Shown here piece after piece: positions 17,381 to 26,228 of a stretch of DNA of 64,000 bases. The stretch's first letter is position 1. The number at the start of each line of letters is the position of its first letter. Position numbers and translations under genes: made by a program. Source of the DNA: CALJFL01 sp039964455 (GTDB lineage: Bacteria > Pseudomonadota > Gammaproteobacteria > Pseudomonadales > Halieaceae); contig JBDVXK010000003.1 in the NCBI GenBank assembly GCA_039964455.1, forward strand, positions 53,684-117,683, given 5' to 3'. Below the pieces are notes generated by a model. That model was not told the origin of the DNA, ran no database searches, and saw nothing but the letters and a program-made list of their open reading frames with translations.

Positions 17381-19438
17381 ATGAGCAACCCGAAACGATT
17401 ACTGCCGGCTCTCCTGGCCGTCAGCGCCCTCCCCTTGTTTGGCGCAGAACCGCTGACAGAGCAGATTATCGTCACCGCTACGCGAGACGCCGAGAGCGCT
17501 CTCGTGCTGCCACTGGCGTGGTCGTCAATTGACGACGAGGCGCTGGAGTTGACCGCTGCAGTGCATGTGAACGAAGTTATGCAGCGCGTACCCGGCGCCT
17601 GGATCAGTCGCGGTAATGGTCAGGAGAGCCTGACCGCCCTGCGCTCACCGGTGCTCACAGGAGCCGGTGGCTGCGGGCCTTTCTATATGGCCTGGGATGG
17701 CATAAGCCTGCGCGCACCCGGGTTTTGCAACATTAACCAGTTATTCGACGCGAACACTGAGCAGGCCGGGCGCATTGAGGTTATCAAAGGGCCCGCTACT
17801 GCCCTGTATGGTTCCAACGCAATGCATGGGGTCATCAATGTGCTTAGCGCCGCACCGAGCGAACAGCTGGACCATACTATTGCTGTGGAAGCAGGCCCCG
17901 ATGACTACTACCGTGGTAAGTATCGGTACAGCAATACCCAAGGTCGCCACGGCGTAAGCGTGCGTGTCAATGGCACCACTGACGGCGGCTACAAAGATGA
18001 CTCTGGCTACGACCAGCAGAAGATGACCCTGAGGCATGACTACGAGGGGGAGATCTGGTCGATCACCAGCGCACTCGAAGGTAGCAATCTTAACCAGGAG
18101 ACCTCGGGCTTTATTCGAGGCTATAAAGCCTACGAAGACAATGCGCTAAAAGATACCAACCCCAATCCGGAGGCTTATCGCGACGCGTGGTCTTTACGAG
18201 CTTACAGCAGTGCCAGCCGCGATGTGGGCTCTGATAGCAGACTAACTATCACCCCCTACCTGCGCGACAACGAAATGGAGTTCCTGCAGCACTTCTTACC
18301 CTGGCAACCGGTAGAGGAAAACGGACATTCCAGCCTGGGCCTGCGCACCTCACTGGCGACAGAAGGTGACAACTGGACATGGATCAATGGCATCGACCTG
18401 GAATATACCGATGGTTGGCTGAAAGAGATCCAGAGCGATGACTTCAGCCCCAACCAGCCCGCCGGTGTCCATTATGACTATCAGGTAGATGCAACGGTCG
18501 CGGCCGCATACAGCCAACTACGCCATGAATTCAGTCAGCGCTGGACCTTAATGGCTGGCGCACGCTACGAATACACGGATTATGACTACGACAATCGAAC
18601 AGAGGATGGCTCGGCCTGTGCGCCCGATGCGAGCGCCTGTCGCTTCTATCGTCCGGCCGATCGTAGCGACGACTTTGGCGACTGGTCCCTGAACCTCGGG
18701 GCAAGTTACCAGATCACTGATGGACACGTTGCTTATGCCAGGCTGGCTCGTGGGTTTCGCGCTCCCCAGGCGACAGAGCTGTATCGCCTGCAATCTGGCC
18801 AGGAGCTCGCTGACCTGGATTCAGAGCAAATGGACAGTATGGAAATAGGCTTCAGGGGACAATGGCAGTCACTGGGCTATGACCTGTCGCTGTTCAACAT
18901 GGAAAAAGACGAGGTTATCTTTCAGGATGCCGACAGACAGAACGTAAGCGGCGCCAAGACCCACCACTATGGTGCAGAGCTTAGCATCGACTACGCCTTT
19001 ACCGAGCAGTGGTACGCCTCGCTGGCCGTTACTGCGGCCCGCCACAAATACGACAGCCGTATCGAACTGCTGGGCTCCGATGGCAATATCAAGGGCAATG
19101 ACATTGATACCGCCCCCAGGCTGTTTGGCAGCGCCCGCCTCGGCTGGGACATGTCCTCGCTGACGCGCACTCCTGCCCGCGCGGAACTGGAGTGGGTATA
19201 CCTTGACGAGTATTATCTCGAGCCCGACAACAACCACAAATATGATGGTCACTCGCTGCTCAACCTGCGTATTACTGGCGACATTGGTGAGCGCTGGGCG
19301 GCAGGGCTTAGAATCACCAACTTGCTTGACGAGGATTATGCAGAGCGCGCCGATTATGGCTTCGGCAGCTACCGCTACTTCGTAGGCCAACCCACGGGTG
19401 CCTATGTAGAGCTCAGCTATCGAATCGGCGCGATCTAG
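17381..19438 (+). CDS. TonB-dependent outer-membrane receptor
   Basis: A 685-residue receptor. A signal peptide (to about residue 22) is followed by a TonB box EQIIVTATR. The plug domain contains EVMQRVPGAWISRG, GGCGPFYMAWDGI and RIEVIKGPATALYGSNAMHGVINV. The barrel ends with a typical YVELSYRIGAI strand pattern. It imports a ligand across the outer membrane using TonB energy. The plug carries a CGP and FCN cysteine pair, seen in a subset of receptors, perhaps disulfide linked. No metal or siderophore gene is adjacent. The neighbour downstream is the fatty acyl-CoA reductase, 109 bases away. Substrate unknown. Confidence 0.9.
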   Translation: MSNPKRLLPALLAVSALPLFGAEPLTEQIIVTATRDAESALVLPLAWSSIDDEALELTAAVHVNEVMQRVPGAWISRGNGQESLTALRSPVLTGAGGCGPFYMAWDGISLRAPGFCNINQLFDANTEQAGRIEVIKGPATALYGSNAMHGVINVLSAAPSEQLDHTIAVEAGPDDYYRGKYRYSNTQGRHGVSVRVNGTTDGGYKDDSGYDQQKMTLRHDYEGEIWSITSALEGSNLNQETSGFIRGYKAYEDNALKDTNPNPEAYRDAWSLRAYSSASRDVGSDSRLTITPYLRDNEMEFLQHFLPWQPVEENGHSSLGLRTSLATEGDNWTWINGIDLEYTDGWLKEIQSDDFSPNQPAGVHYDYQVDATVAAAYSQLRHEFSQRWTLMAGARYEYTDYDYDNRTEDGSACAPDASACRFYRPADRSDDFGDWSLNLGASYQITDGHVAYARLARGFRAPQATELYRLQSGQELADLDSEQMDSMEIGFRGQWQSLGYDLSLFNMEKDEVIFQDADRQNVSGAKTHHYGAELSIDYAFTEQWYASLAVTAARHKYDSRIELLGSDGNIKGNDIDTAPRLFGSARLGWDMSSLTRTPARAELEWVYLDEYYLEPDNNHKYDGHSLLNLRITGDIGERWAAGLRITNLLDEDYAERADYGFGSYRYFVGQPTGAYVELSYRIGAI

Positions 19439-19489
19439 CGCGCCTGCAGCCCCGGTGACAGCACCGCGAGACACAAAACGTCTAAATAA

Positions 19490-19517
19490 TTGTTAGTTCC
19501 CCGATGCCAGCTAGACT
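19490..19517 (+). promoter_or_regulatory. Weak candidate promoter for the fatty acyl-CoA reductase
   Basis: TTGTTA (19490-19495) and TAGACT (19512-19517) are 16 bases apart, about 31 bases before the ATG at 19548. Both boxes match only four of six consensus positions. Confidence 0.3.
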
Positions 19518-19547
19518 AAAGGTATAGCTGACTTCGAGGAGACTGAC

Positions 19548-21533
19548 ATGGCGTACTTTATTACTGGCGGCACCGGATTTATTGGCCGCAATTTTATCGA
19601 CAAACTTAGCGCACGTGAGGGGGACATCTACATCCTCACACGGGCAGCATCCATGCATAAGTTTGAAGAGTTACAGGAGCGCCTCGGGGACCAGGGCCAA
19701 CGCCTGATTCCAGTGCTGGGCGACTTGCGCGAGCCACTGCTTGGGCTGGGTAGCGAAGCCATTGCCGAGCTGAAGGGCAAAATCAAGCATTTCTGCCACT
19801 TCGCCGCCATTTACGATATCGCGGCCACCGAAGCCGAGCAGTCCGCGACCAATATCGACGGCACACGCAACGCGATCAATCTCGCTGAAGCCCTTGAGGC
19901 TGGCTGTTTCCAGCACGTCAGTTCAATTGCCGCTGGTGGAATGTACAAGGGTGTTTTTCGGGAAGACATGTTCGAGGAAGCAGAGAACTACGATCACCCC
20001 TACTTCGCTACCAAACATGAATCCGAGGGCATCGTCCGTCGGGAGTGCAAAGTGCCCTTCCGAATTTATCGGCCCGCTATGGTTGTTGGTAACAGTAAGA
20101 CTGGCGAAATCGACAAAATCGATGGCGCTTATTACTTCTTCAAAAGCCTGCAAAAGTTGCGTAAGGCGCTACCACCGTGGGTACCTCTGATAGGCATAGA
20201 GGGCGGCAAGTTTAATGTCGTGCCGGTCGATTACGTGGTCGACGCCATGGATCACATTGTCCACCTGGAGGGCCACGACGGTGGCTGTTTCCACCTGACC
20301 GATACAGAGCACTACAGCATGGGCAGGCTGATCAATATCTTTGCCGAAGCTGGACACACGCCACGATTCAGCATGCGACTGGACACCCGTATTTTTGGGT
20401 TCATTCCGGGTTTTGTCAGAGACACGATTGCCGGACTGCCTCCCATAAAGCGTATTGTCACCACCATGCTCGATGACATGGGCCTACCCGATTCGGTATT
20501 GATGTTTACCAATTATCCCACCCGCTACGATAACCGTGACACGGAACGTGCGCTCAAGGGTACCGGGATAAGCGTGCCAAACCTGCAGGACTATGCCCCG
20601 GTGATCTGGGACTATTGGGAACGCAATCTCGATCCTGACCTGTTTATCGATCACTCACTGGAAGGCAATGTGGACGGCAAGGTTGTGCTGATCACCGGCG
20701 CCTCCTCCGGCATAGGCAAGGCCTCGGCACTGAGGCTGGCAGCAGCCGGCGCCCACGTGCTTCTGGTGGCAAGAACCGCTGAAAAACTGTCGGAGACCGC
20801 TGAAGAAATTACAGCGGCTGGCGGTACTGCGGCCATTTACCAGGCCGATGTTTCCGACCTGGATGACTGCGACAAACTGATAGAGACCGTACTGGCGGAT
20901 CACGGCTTTGTCGACATTCTGGTTAACAACGCGGGTCGATCTATCCGGCGCTCGCTGGAGCTGTCATTCGATCGCTTTCACGACTTTCAGCGCACTATGC
21001 AGATCAACTATTTCGGCGCTATCAGACTCATCATGGGGCTCGCACCCTCCATGCTGGAGGCCGGCAAGGGGCATATCATCAATATCTCCTCTATCAGCGC
21101 GCTGACACCAAGCCCCCGTTTTTCGGCTTACGTGGCATCCAAGTCGGCGCTGGACGCCTGGTCAAGAGCCGCGGCTGTTGAGTTCTCTGACCGCAATGTA
21201 AGGCTGACAACAATCAATATGCCACTGGTCCGAACGCCGATGATTTCGGCGACCACGGTGTACGATTCCATGCCTGTTCTAACACCTGAGGAAGCTGCCG
21301 ATATGGTCGCCGAGGCGGTCATCAAGAAACCCAAACGCATCGCCACACCAATGGGTGTTTATCTGCAGGTTTTGACAGCGGTAGCACCCAAGCTCTCCGA
21401 GGTGATCATGAACACGGTATTTAGAATGTTCAACGACTCAGCCGCCGCCAAGGGCGAGGGTAAGGTAGAAAAAACCGAGGCATCAAACGAGCAGGTTGCA
21501 CTCGCCTCTCTGATGAAAGGCGTGCACTTCTAA
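19548..21533 (+). CDS. Fused fatty acyl-CoA reductase (alcohol-forming)
   Basis: A 661-residue two-domain SDR protein. Domain 1 (about 1-370) is an extended SDR: TGGTGFIG at 7-14, and HPYFATKHES, which carries the YxxxK pair. Domain 2 (about 375-640) is a classical SDR: ITGASSGIGKAS, NNAGRSIRRSL and YVASKSALDAWSR. The order, length and sequence agree closely with the Marinobacter enzyme that reduces fatty acyl-CoA through the aldehyde to the fatty alcohol with NADPH. Its product would be the alcohol substrate of the wax ester synthase at 8007. A GAGGAGA ribosome-binding site precedes the start. It is convergent with the next SDR gene. Confidence 0.9.
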   Translation: MAYFITGGTGFIGRNFIDKLSAREGDIYILTRAASMHKFEELQERLGDQGQRLIPVLGDLREPLLGLGSEAIAELKGKIKHFCHFAAIYDIAATEAEQSATNIDGTRNAINLAEALEAGCFQHVSSIAAGGMYKGVFREDMFEEAENYDHPYFATKHESEGIVRRECKVPFRIYRPAMVVGNSKTGEIDKIDGAYYFFKSLQKLRKALPPWVPLIGIEGGKFNVVPVDYVVDAMDHIVHLEGHDGGCFHLTDTEHYSMGRLINIFAEAGHTPRFSMRLDTRIFGFIPGFVRDTIAGLPPIKRIVTTMLDDMGLPDSVLMFTNYPTRYDNRDTERALKGTGISVPNLQDYAPVIWDYWERNLDPDLFIDHSLEGNVDGKVVLITGASSGIGKASALRLAAAGAHVLLVARTAEKLSETAEEITAAGGTAAIYQADVSDLDDCDKLIETVLADHGFVDILVNNAGRSIRRSLELSFDRFHDFQRTMQINYFGAIRLIMGLAPSMLEAGKGHIINISSISALTPSPRFSAYVASKSALDAWSRAAAVEFSDRNVRLTTINMPLVRTPMISATTVYDSMPVLTPEEAADMVAEAVIKKPKRIATPMGVYLQVLTAVAPKLSEVIMNTVFRMFNDSAAAKGEGKVEKTEASNEQVALASLMKGVHF

Positions 21534-21550
21534 CCGCTTTAGCGAGGGCG

Positions 21551-22309
21551 CTATTCGTAGCGCGGCAAGTGCCCGATGTTCTGGCCACCGGAGAGGTCAA
21601 GCAGTTGGCCATTGACGTAGCCTGAACGGGTATCGTCTGCGAGGTATAGCGCGGCCTCGGCGATATCGTCCAGCGTTCCCATGCGACCCGCTGGTGTCTC
21701 CCTGATATGAGCGTCGACTATCGGCGCCATTTCAAAGAATGCATCTGTCATATCGGTTCTCATCAGGCCTGGCGCTATTGAGTTGAAGCGAACTTTTTTC
21801 TCCGCATATTCCACCGCTGCAACCTTCAGGGCGTAATCTATACCGGCACGAGCGCCCGCGTAGACCGACAATCCGGGGCCGGGCAACCTGGCGGTTAGCG
21901 AGGAAATTGTGACCACCGAGCCGCCGTTGTCCATCGCCGCTGCAGCTGCTTTGAAAAAGAGCAGCGCACCCACAAAGCTGACTTCCAATGTAGGGCGAAT
22001 CATTTCGGGAGTAAGCTCGGCGATTGCGCCGGCAGCGTGCACCCCGGCTGAAAATATCGCGATATCCACATTGCCGTACTCCTGCCTGGCAGCAGCAAAA
22101 AGCGCTTCTATTTGAGCCTCGTCGGTCGTGTCGCAAGCGACAGCCAGCCCGGAAATTTCTGCGGCCAGTGTTTCCAAGGGCTCCTTGCGCCTGGCTGCAA
22201 CCACAACATTGGCACCTTCGTCGGCTAATCGCCTCGCGATAGCAGAACCAAAATTACTTTGCCCGGATGCACCCAGTACTACCGCTGTTTTACCTGTCAG
22301 TGTTCCCAT
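21551..22309 (-). CDS. SDR-family protein with arginine at the catalytic lysine position
   Basis: A 252-residue classical SDR. The cofactor region VVLGASGQSNFGSAIA is a divergent TGxxxGxG loop resembling the enoyl-ACP-reductase-like SGxxxxFG type. The serine (SSLTAR) and tyrosine are present, but the YxxxK motif reads YAGAR, so the catalytic lysine is replaced by arginine (codon CGT). The C terminus LLDLSGGQNI fits the dimer tail. It is the last gene of the minus-strand operon running from the carotenoid oxygenase at 29281. A reductase or dehydratase step on a CoA-bound or free intermediate is likely, but the altered active site leaves its activity open. Confidence 0.8.
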   Translation of the reverse strand: MGTLTGKTAVVLGASGQSNFGSAIARRLADEGANVVVAARRKEPLETLAAEISGLAVACDTTDEAQIEALFAAARQEYGNVDIAIFSAGVHAAGAIAELTPEMIRPTLEVSFVGALLFFKAAAAAMDNGGSVVTISSLTARLPGPGLSVYAGARAGIDYALKVAAVEYAEKKVRFNSIAPGLMRTDMTDAFFEMAPIVDAHIRETPAGRMGTLDDIAEAALYLADDTRSGYVNGQLLDLSGGQNIGHLPRYE

Positions 22310-22354
22310 GATCTACCATCCTCATTGATTGCTTACGCTTTCGGCCGGACACAT

Positions 22355-23971
22355 TCAGCCTGCGAGCGCCTCTTTTATTCTGCGCCTGAGCACGTCTTTG
22401 CGAACCTTGCCACTGGCGGTTCTGGGTAATTCGCTCACCACTTCAATATGCTCAGGTATTTTCTGCCTGGCCAGGCCAGCTGCGTCGGCAAACGCCGACA
22501 CCTCGGCTAATGTGGGCTGCTCTCCAGCCGCCGGGACAATATAGGCACAGACGCCCTCTCCAAGTCTTTCATGGGGCATGGACAGCACCGCCGCCTCGCC
22601 CACCTTGGGATGATCGTGCAAGACATCTTCGACTTCCTTGGCGCTGATATTCTCACCGCCCCGAATAATGATGTCCTTCTTTCGGTCAGTGATGAGAATT
22701 GCATCATCGGGTGTACGCTGACCTATATCGCCGGTCAAGAAGAAGCCATCACTGTCGTGAGCCTGAGCATTTTGTTCCGGATCTGCGTAGCCCAACATCA
22801 TGCCCGAGCCACGTGCTGCAATTTCACCGTCTTCACCAATACCCAACTCTCGACCCTCGTCATCGAGAATCTTGACCTCGTAACCGTAAATCTTGCCATC
22901 GGTTTCAGCGGCCAGTTGCTGGTCGCCATCGGCGACAAAACCCTGAGTGATCACCGGTGTTTCAGTGCTGCCGTAAACGCGAAACGCCTTACAGTTGTCC
23001 AGCACCTCGTAAGCGCGATTGACAACTTGCGGCGGCACCGCTGCACCACCACAGGCAAACAGCCGCATCGATGGTAGTCCGGTATTGTGCCGCTGGGCTG
23101 CATTCAGCAACTCCACCAGGAATGGGGTCGCGCCCACACTGGCTGTTGCTCCCACGCGCTCAATAAATTCGACCGCTGCATCTGCATCCCAGCGTGCCAT
23201 CAATGCCGACTTAACCGGTGTCAGGAATGGCAATACCATACCGGAACCATAGCCGGTGATATGCGTCACGGGTGAAGGCATCAGCATCACGTCGTTTTCA
23301 TCCATGCCCCAGAAATCCAGAGAGTGCTGAATAACGCGGGTCAGCGTGTTGTGACTGTGCAGCACTGCTTTCGGACTGCCAGTGGTACCTGATGTATACA
23401 GAATAGCCTTAATGCTGTTTGGGTCGACTTCCGGCAGGCTGGCGATATCTGCTGGCTCCTGATCGACCAGGTTTTCATAGCGCAACATGTTCTCGTGATC
23501 ATTGTCGGCGCGAACCGTAACCACGTATTCCAGATCTGGCAGTTCCTCGCGCAGCCCGGCAATCATCGATGGAAACTCAAGGCTGCGAATTTGCTCGGGA
23601 ATATAAATCAGCCGGGTGCCGGCATCCGCAAGAATAAAACGCAGTTCGTGATCGCGGTAAATCGGTACCACCGGGTTCACCACCAGCCCCATCGCAGATG
23701 CCGCGATATCAAGCACCACAGATTCGCGCCAGTTAGGCAATTGGAAGCTGATAACATCGCCTTGCTGCAGGCCCAGCTCACGCAGCCCTGTCACCAGTCG
23801 CAACGCCTCTTCGGCGATGGCGCCGTAGGTAATATGCGGTTCGTCCTCAAGGTAAATCGCTACTTCGTCGGGGCTTTGGGCGGCCCGTTGCCATGCGGCG
23901 GATGCTATTGTCTGATCTGCCCAATCGTGAGCATCTCTGGAGATTCGCTCAGGCGTCAATGGATTTCTCAT
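22355..23971 (-). CDS. Acyl-CoA synthetase (AMP-forming)
   Basis: A 538-residue acid:CoA ligase. ILYTSGTTGSPKAV is the P-loop, FRVYGSTETP the adenine motif, and FLTGDIGQRTPDD and DRKKDIIIRGGENISAKEVE the hinge region; the catalytic lysine is expected at ASGKVRKD near the end. It resembles cyclohexanecarboxylate/medium-chain CoA ligases. A close paralogue lies at 52789-54390. It belongs to the minus-strand operon with Rieske oxygenase, thiolase and carotenoid oxygenase, and would activate an acid released by oxidative cleavage for beta-oxidation-like breakdown. The substrate is inferred only in class. Confidence 0.9.
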   Translation of the reverse strand: MRNPLTPERISRDAHDWADQTIASAAWQRAAQSPDEVAIYLEDEPHITYGAIAEEALRLVTGLRELGLQQGDVISFQLPNWRESVVLDIAASAMGLVVNPVVPIYRDHELRFILADAGTRLIYIPEQIRSLEFPSMIAGLREELPDLEYVVTVRADNDHENMLRYENLVDQEPADIASLPEVDPNSIKAILYTSGTTGSPKAVLHSHNTLTRVIQHSLDFWGMDENDVMLMPSPVTHITGYGSGMVLPFLTPVKSALMARWDADAAVEFIERVGATASVGATPFLVELLNAAQRHNTGLPSMRLFACGGAAVPPQVVNRAYEVLDNCKAFRVYGSTETPVITQGFVADGDQQLAAETDGKIYGYEVKILDDEGRELGIGEDGEIAARGSGMMLGYADPEQNAQAHDSDGFFLTGDIGQRTPDDAILITDRKKDIIIRGGENISAKEVEDVLHDHPKVGEAAVLSMPHERLGEGVCAYIVPAAGEQPTLAEVSAFADAAGLARQKIPEHIEVVSELPRTASGKVRKDVLRRRIKEALAG

Positions 23972-24016
23972 GGCGCGATTATTCCTGTGTTGCTGTTCAA
24001 AGTGGTAGCGCGTGCA

Positions 24017-24793
24017 CTAGAGGCTGGAAAGAACGTGCCCGCCATCAACCGTAAGGCTGGTACCTGTCATCAGCGCTCCCGCTGATGACGCGAGTAACAA
24101 CAGTGGGCCATTGAGGTCACAGAGGTCACCCACCCGACGCTGTGGTATGCGATTTATCATGCTCTGACCGTCGTCAGATTGTAGCCAGCCTCGATTCAAA
24201 TCAGTTTCAAAGTATCCGGGGCAAATCGCATTGACGCGAATATCATGCTGGGCGAGTTCCAGTGCTGAAGTGCGAGTCAATTGGATCACTGCTGCTTTGG
24301 AAGCCGCGTAATTTGTAAGAAGTTTTTGTTCGCGCTGGGCCAATATGGATGCGATGTTAATGATGCTACCTCCGCATTCGGCAGCAATCATGCGCCGGGC
24401 CGACTCGCGGGTGACGTAGGCCACACCATTGAGATTGGTATCGACAACTGCTGACCAGTCCTCATCGGTAAGATCAACCAGGGCTTTTGGGATGGTAATA
24501 CCCGCATTGTTCACCACCACTGTCACCACACCAAAGGCACTCTCGGCCTCGGTGAACGCAGAGGCTATGCTGGCGGTATCGGTCACATCCATCTGAACCG
24601 CGATTGCCTCGCCACCGGCGGCGACAATTTCGTCACAGGCAGCCTGCACCCTGTCCTTGCGTCTGGCTGCCAAAACAACCTTCGCGCCAGCCTGGGCCAG
24701 CACAGTGCCAAAATGACGGCCAAAACCGCTTGATGCTCCAGTTACGATGGCAACCTGGCCATCGAGCTGGAAAGGTTCAAACAAGTTGCTCAT
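24017..24793 (-). CDS. SDR-family oxidoreductase
   Basis: A 258-residue classical SDR with all key residues: VTGASSGFGRHFG cofactor loop, NNAGIT, IINIASI with the serine region, NYAASKAAV (YxxxK), and the CPGYFETDLN segment. NAD(P)-dependent alcohol/ketone interconversion is expected. In this operon it could act as a 3-hydroxyacyl-CoA dehydrogenase or as an alcohol dehydrogenase on a cleaved apocarotenoid-like product. Spacing to its neighbours is 25 and 45 bases, consistent with one transcript. Confidence 0.88.
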   Translation of the reverse strand: MSNLFEPFQLDGQVAIVTGASSGFGRHFGTVLAQAGAKVVLAARRKDRVQAACDEIVAAGGEAIAVQMDVTDTASIASAFTEAESAFGVVTVVVNNAGITIPKALVDLTDEDWSAVVDTNLNGVAYVTRESARRMIAAECGGSIINIASILAQREQKLLTNYAASKAAVIQLTRTSALELAQHDIRVNAICPGYFETDLNRGWLQSDDGQSMINRIPQRRVGDLCDLNGPLLLLASSAGALMTGTSLTVDGGHVLSSL

Positions 24794-24818
24794 GCCCTGC
24801 CCCTGTACAACGACTTGA

Positions 24819-26204
24819 TCAGCCGTAAATATACTTGTCTAGAGTCTGGTGAAAGTGACGGATCCTGACTTCCTGGTAATTCGCCAACACGACTTCACCG
24901 GACTGCAGGCTTTGCATGCCTTTCTGGACCATCTTCAGGTTCGTCAGATCCTGGTCGAAGACGCGACCAAGCCCGCCTTCAAGTCCTTCCGCCTCGGAAA
25001 AAAGTTGATCCTTATCCAGTTTCTGCACAGGGCAGTCTGCGGGGCGCTCTTCGCCTTCGGGGTAGCGCATAAGCACGATGATTTCCATGGTGCACATTTG
25101 GTGGTTATCGCCATAAGGCTTCATCCGGTAGGTCAGGTTCGGGTGGAAACCGGCCCAGGGCGCCAGATTGGGAAACAGCGAATAGAGAATTGAATCCATG
25201 ATTTCGCTGTGCGTGCAAAACTCGGCCAGCTCGGTCTGGTACTGCTCGGAGTAATGTTTGAAGTAATAATCAGCCAGCCACTGGCGTGCAGTCATACCCT
25301 CGGGAACCTCAACCTGCTCACCATCCGTGAGCCAGGCACCATGTTCCAGCCAGTCGTTTACTGTCTTGTCAGGAGTAATTCCCTCCAGGTGTGGACTGAC
25401 CACCCCCATAGGCGAGATGGTACGGCTGACGTTGTCGCCCCAGATATCATATTGTGAATTGGAGTCGCCCAGGTACGGCATTATCTGAGGGTGTGTCTGC
25501 ACCGTGTGATAAGACTCGATAAACGCTTCCCAGGCAACTTTCCAGTTGCACTCAATCACCTTCTCAACGTGCATCGCCTTATAAGTGTTTTCAGGCTGAT
25601 AGCGAGTGAAGTGCTCCGGGATGATGCCCATGTAGCTTTGCAGGGACTCCGCTTCCAGGTCCATGTTGATGAATACCCAACCGCCCCAGGTATCAACCTG
25701 CACCTGCGGCAGAGAAAACTCGCCCTTGTCTATGTGGGGGAAATCCCATTCGCAGGGTGCGCCCAAAAAATCGCCCTCAAGGCTCCAACGAAACCCGTGG
25801 AACGGGCACTTGAACTCGCGCGCTGTGCCACTGTCTTTGCGTAATTGCCGACCACGGTGCAGGCAGGCGTTGTGATAGCCCTTGATGTCGCCAGCTTCTG
25901 TGCGTGTTACCACCACCGAGTAGCGGGAGATATCGTAGACAAAAAAATCACCAGACTTGCCAATCTCACTTTCCCGACAAACCGCCTGCCAGGTGCGGCG
26001 CCACATTTTTTCTGTCTCGAGGTCATGAAACTCACGACTCAAATAGCGATCAACCGTCAGGTTATCCGAGCCCAGGTAGGTATTGGTGCTTTCGCGCAGT
26101 GCCGCTGGCACCCGGTTATCTTCCCTGTCCAGCATCTCCTGATAGGAATCGCCACTGGATCGGGCGGCCAGCTGCTCGGCTGTCAGCTCAGCTGTCTTTG
26201 TCAT
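24819..26204 (-). CDS. Rieske non-heme iron oxygenase, alpha subunit (1)
   Basis: A 461-residue ring-hydroxylating oxygenase large subunit. The Rieske [2Fe-2S] ligands are C114, H116, C133 and H136 (CLHRG and CPFHGF). The mononuclear iron site includes H233 and H238 in the ESYHTVQTHP stretch. No beta subunit, ferredoxin or reductase gene is nearby, so it may be an alpha-only oligomer served by general electron carriers. It hydroxylates an aromatic ring or other unactivated carbon. It sits 24 bases downstream of the thiolase gene. Similar enzymes are found in steroid and terpenoid catabolism, which fits the island but does not fix the substrate. Confidence 0.9.
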   Translation of the reverse strand: MTKTAELTAEQLAARSSGDSYQEMLDREDNRVPAALRESTNTYLGSDNLTVDRYLSREFHDLETEKMWRRTWQAVCRESEIGKSGDFFVYDISRYSVVVTRTEAGDIKGYHNACLHRGRQLRKDSGTAREFKCPFHGFRWSLEGDFLGAPCEWDFPHIDKGEFSLPQVQVDTWGGWVFINMDLEAESLQSYMGIIPEHFTRYQPENTYKAMHVEKVIECNWKVAWEAFIESYHTVQTHPQIMPYLGDSNSQYDIWGDNVSRTISPMGVVSPHLEGITPDKTVNDWLEHGAWLTDGEQVEVPEGMTARQWLADYYFKHYSEQYQTELAEFCTHSEIMDSILYSLFPNLAPWAGFHPNLTYRMKPYGDNHQMCTMEIIVLMRYPEGEERPADCPVQKLDKDQLFSEAEGLEGGLGRVFDQDLTNLKMVQKGMQSLQSGEVVLANYQEVRIRHFHQTLDKYIYG

Positions 26205-26228
26205 GCTTGTTCTCCCTGAAACTGGCTG

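Noticed and set aside
17381..19438. Vitamin B12 receptor (BtuB) assignment
   Set aside because: There is no cobalamin riboswitch in the 175-base leader and no B12 genes nearby; only the general TonB receptor call is supported.
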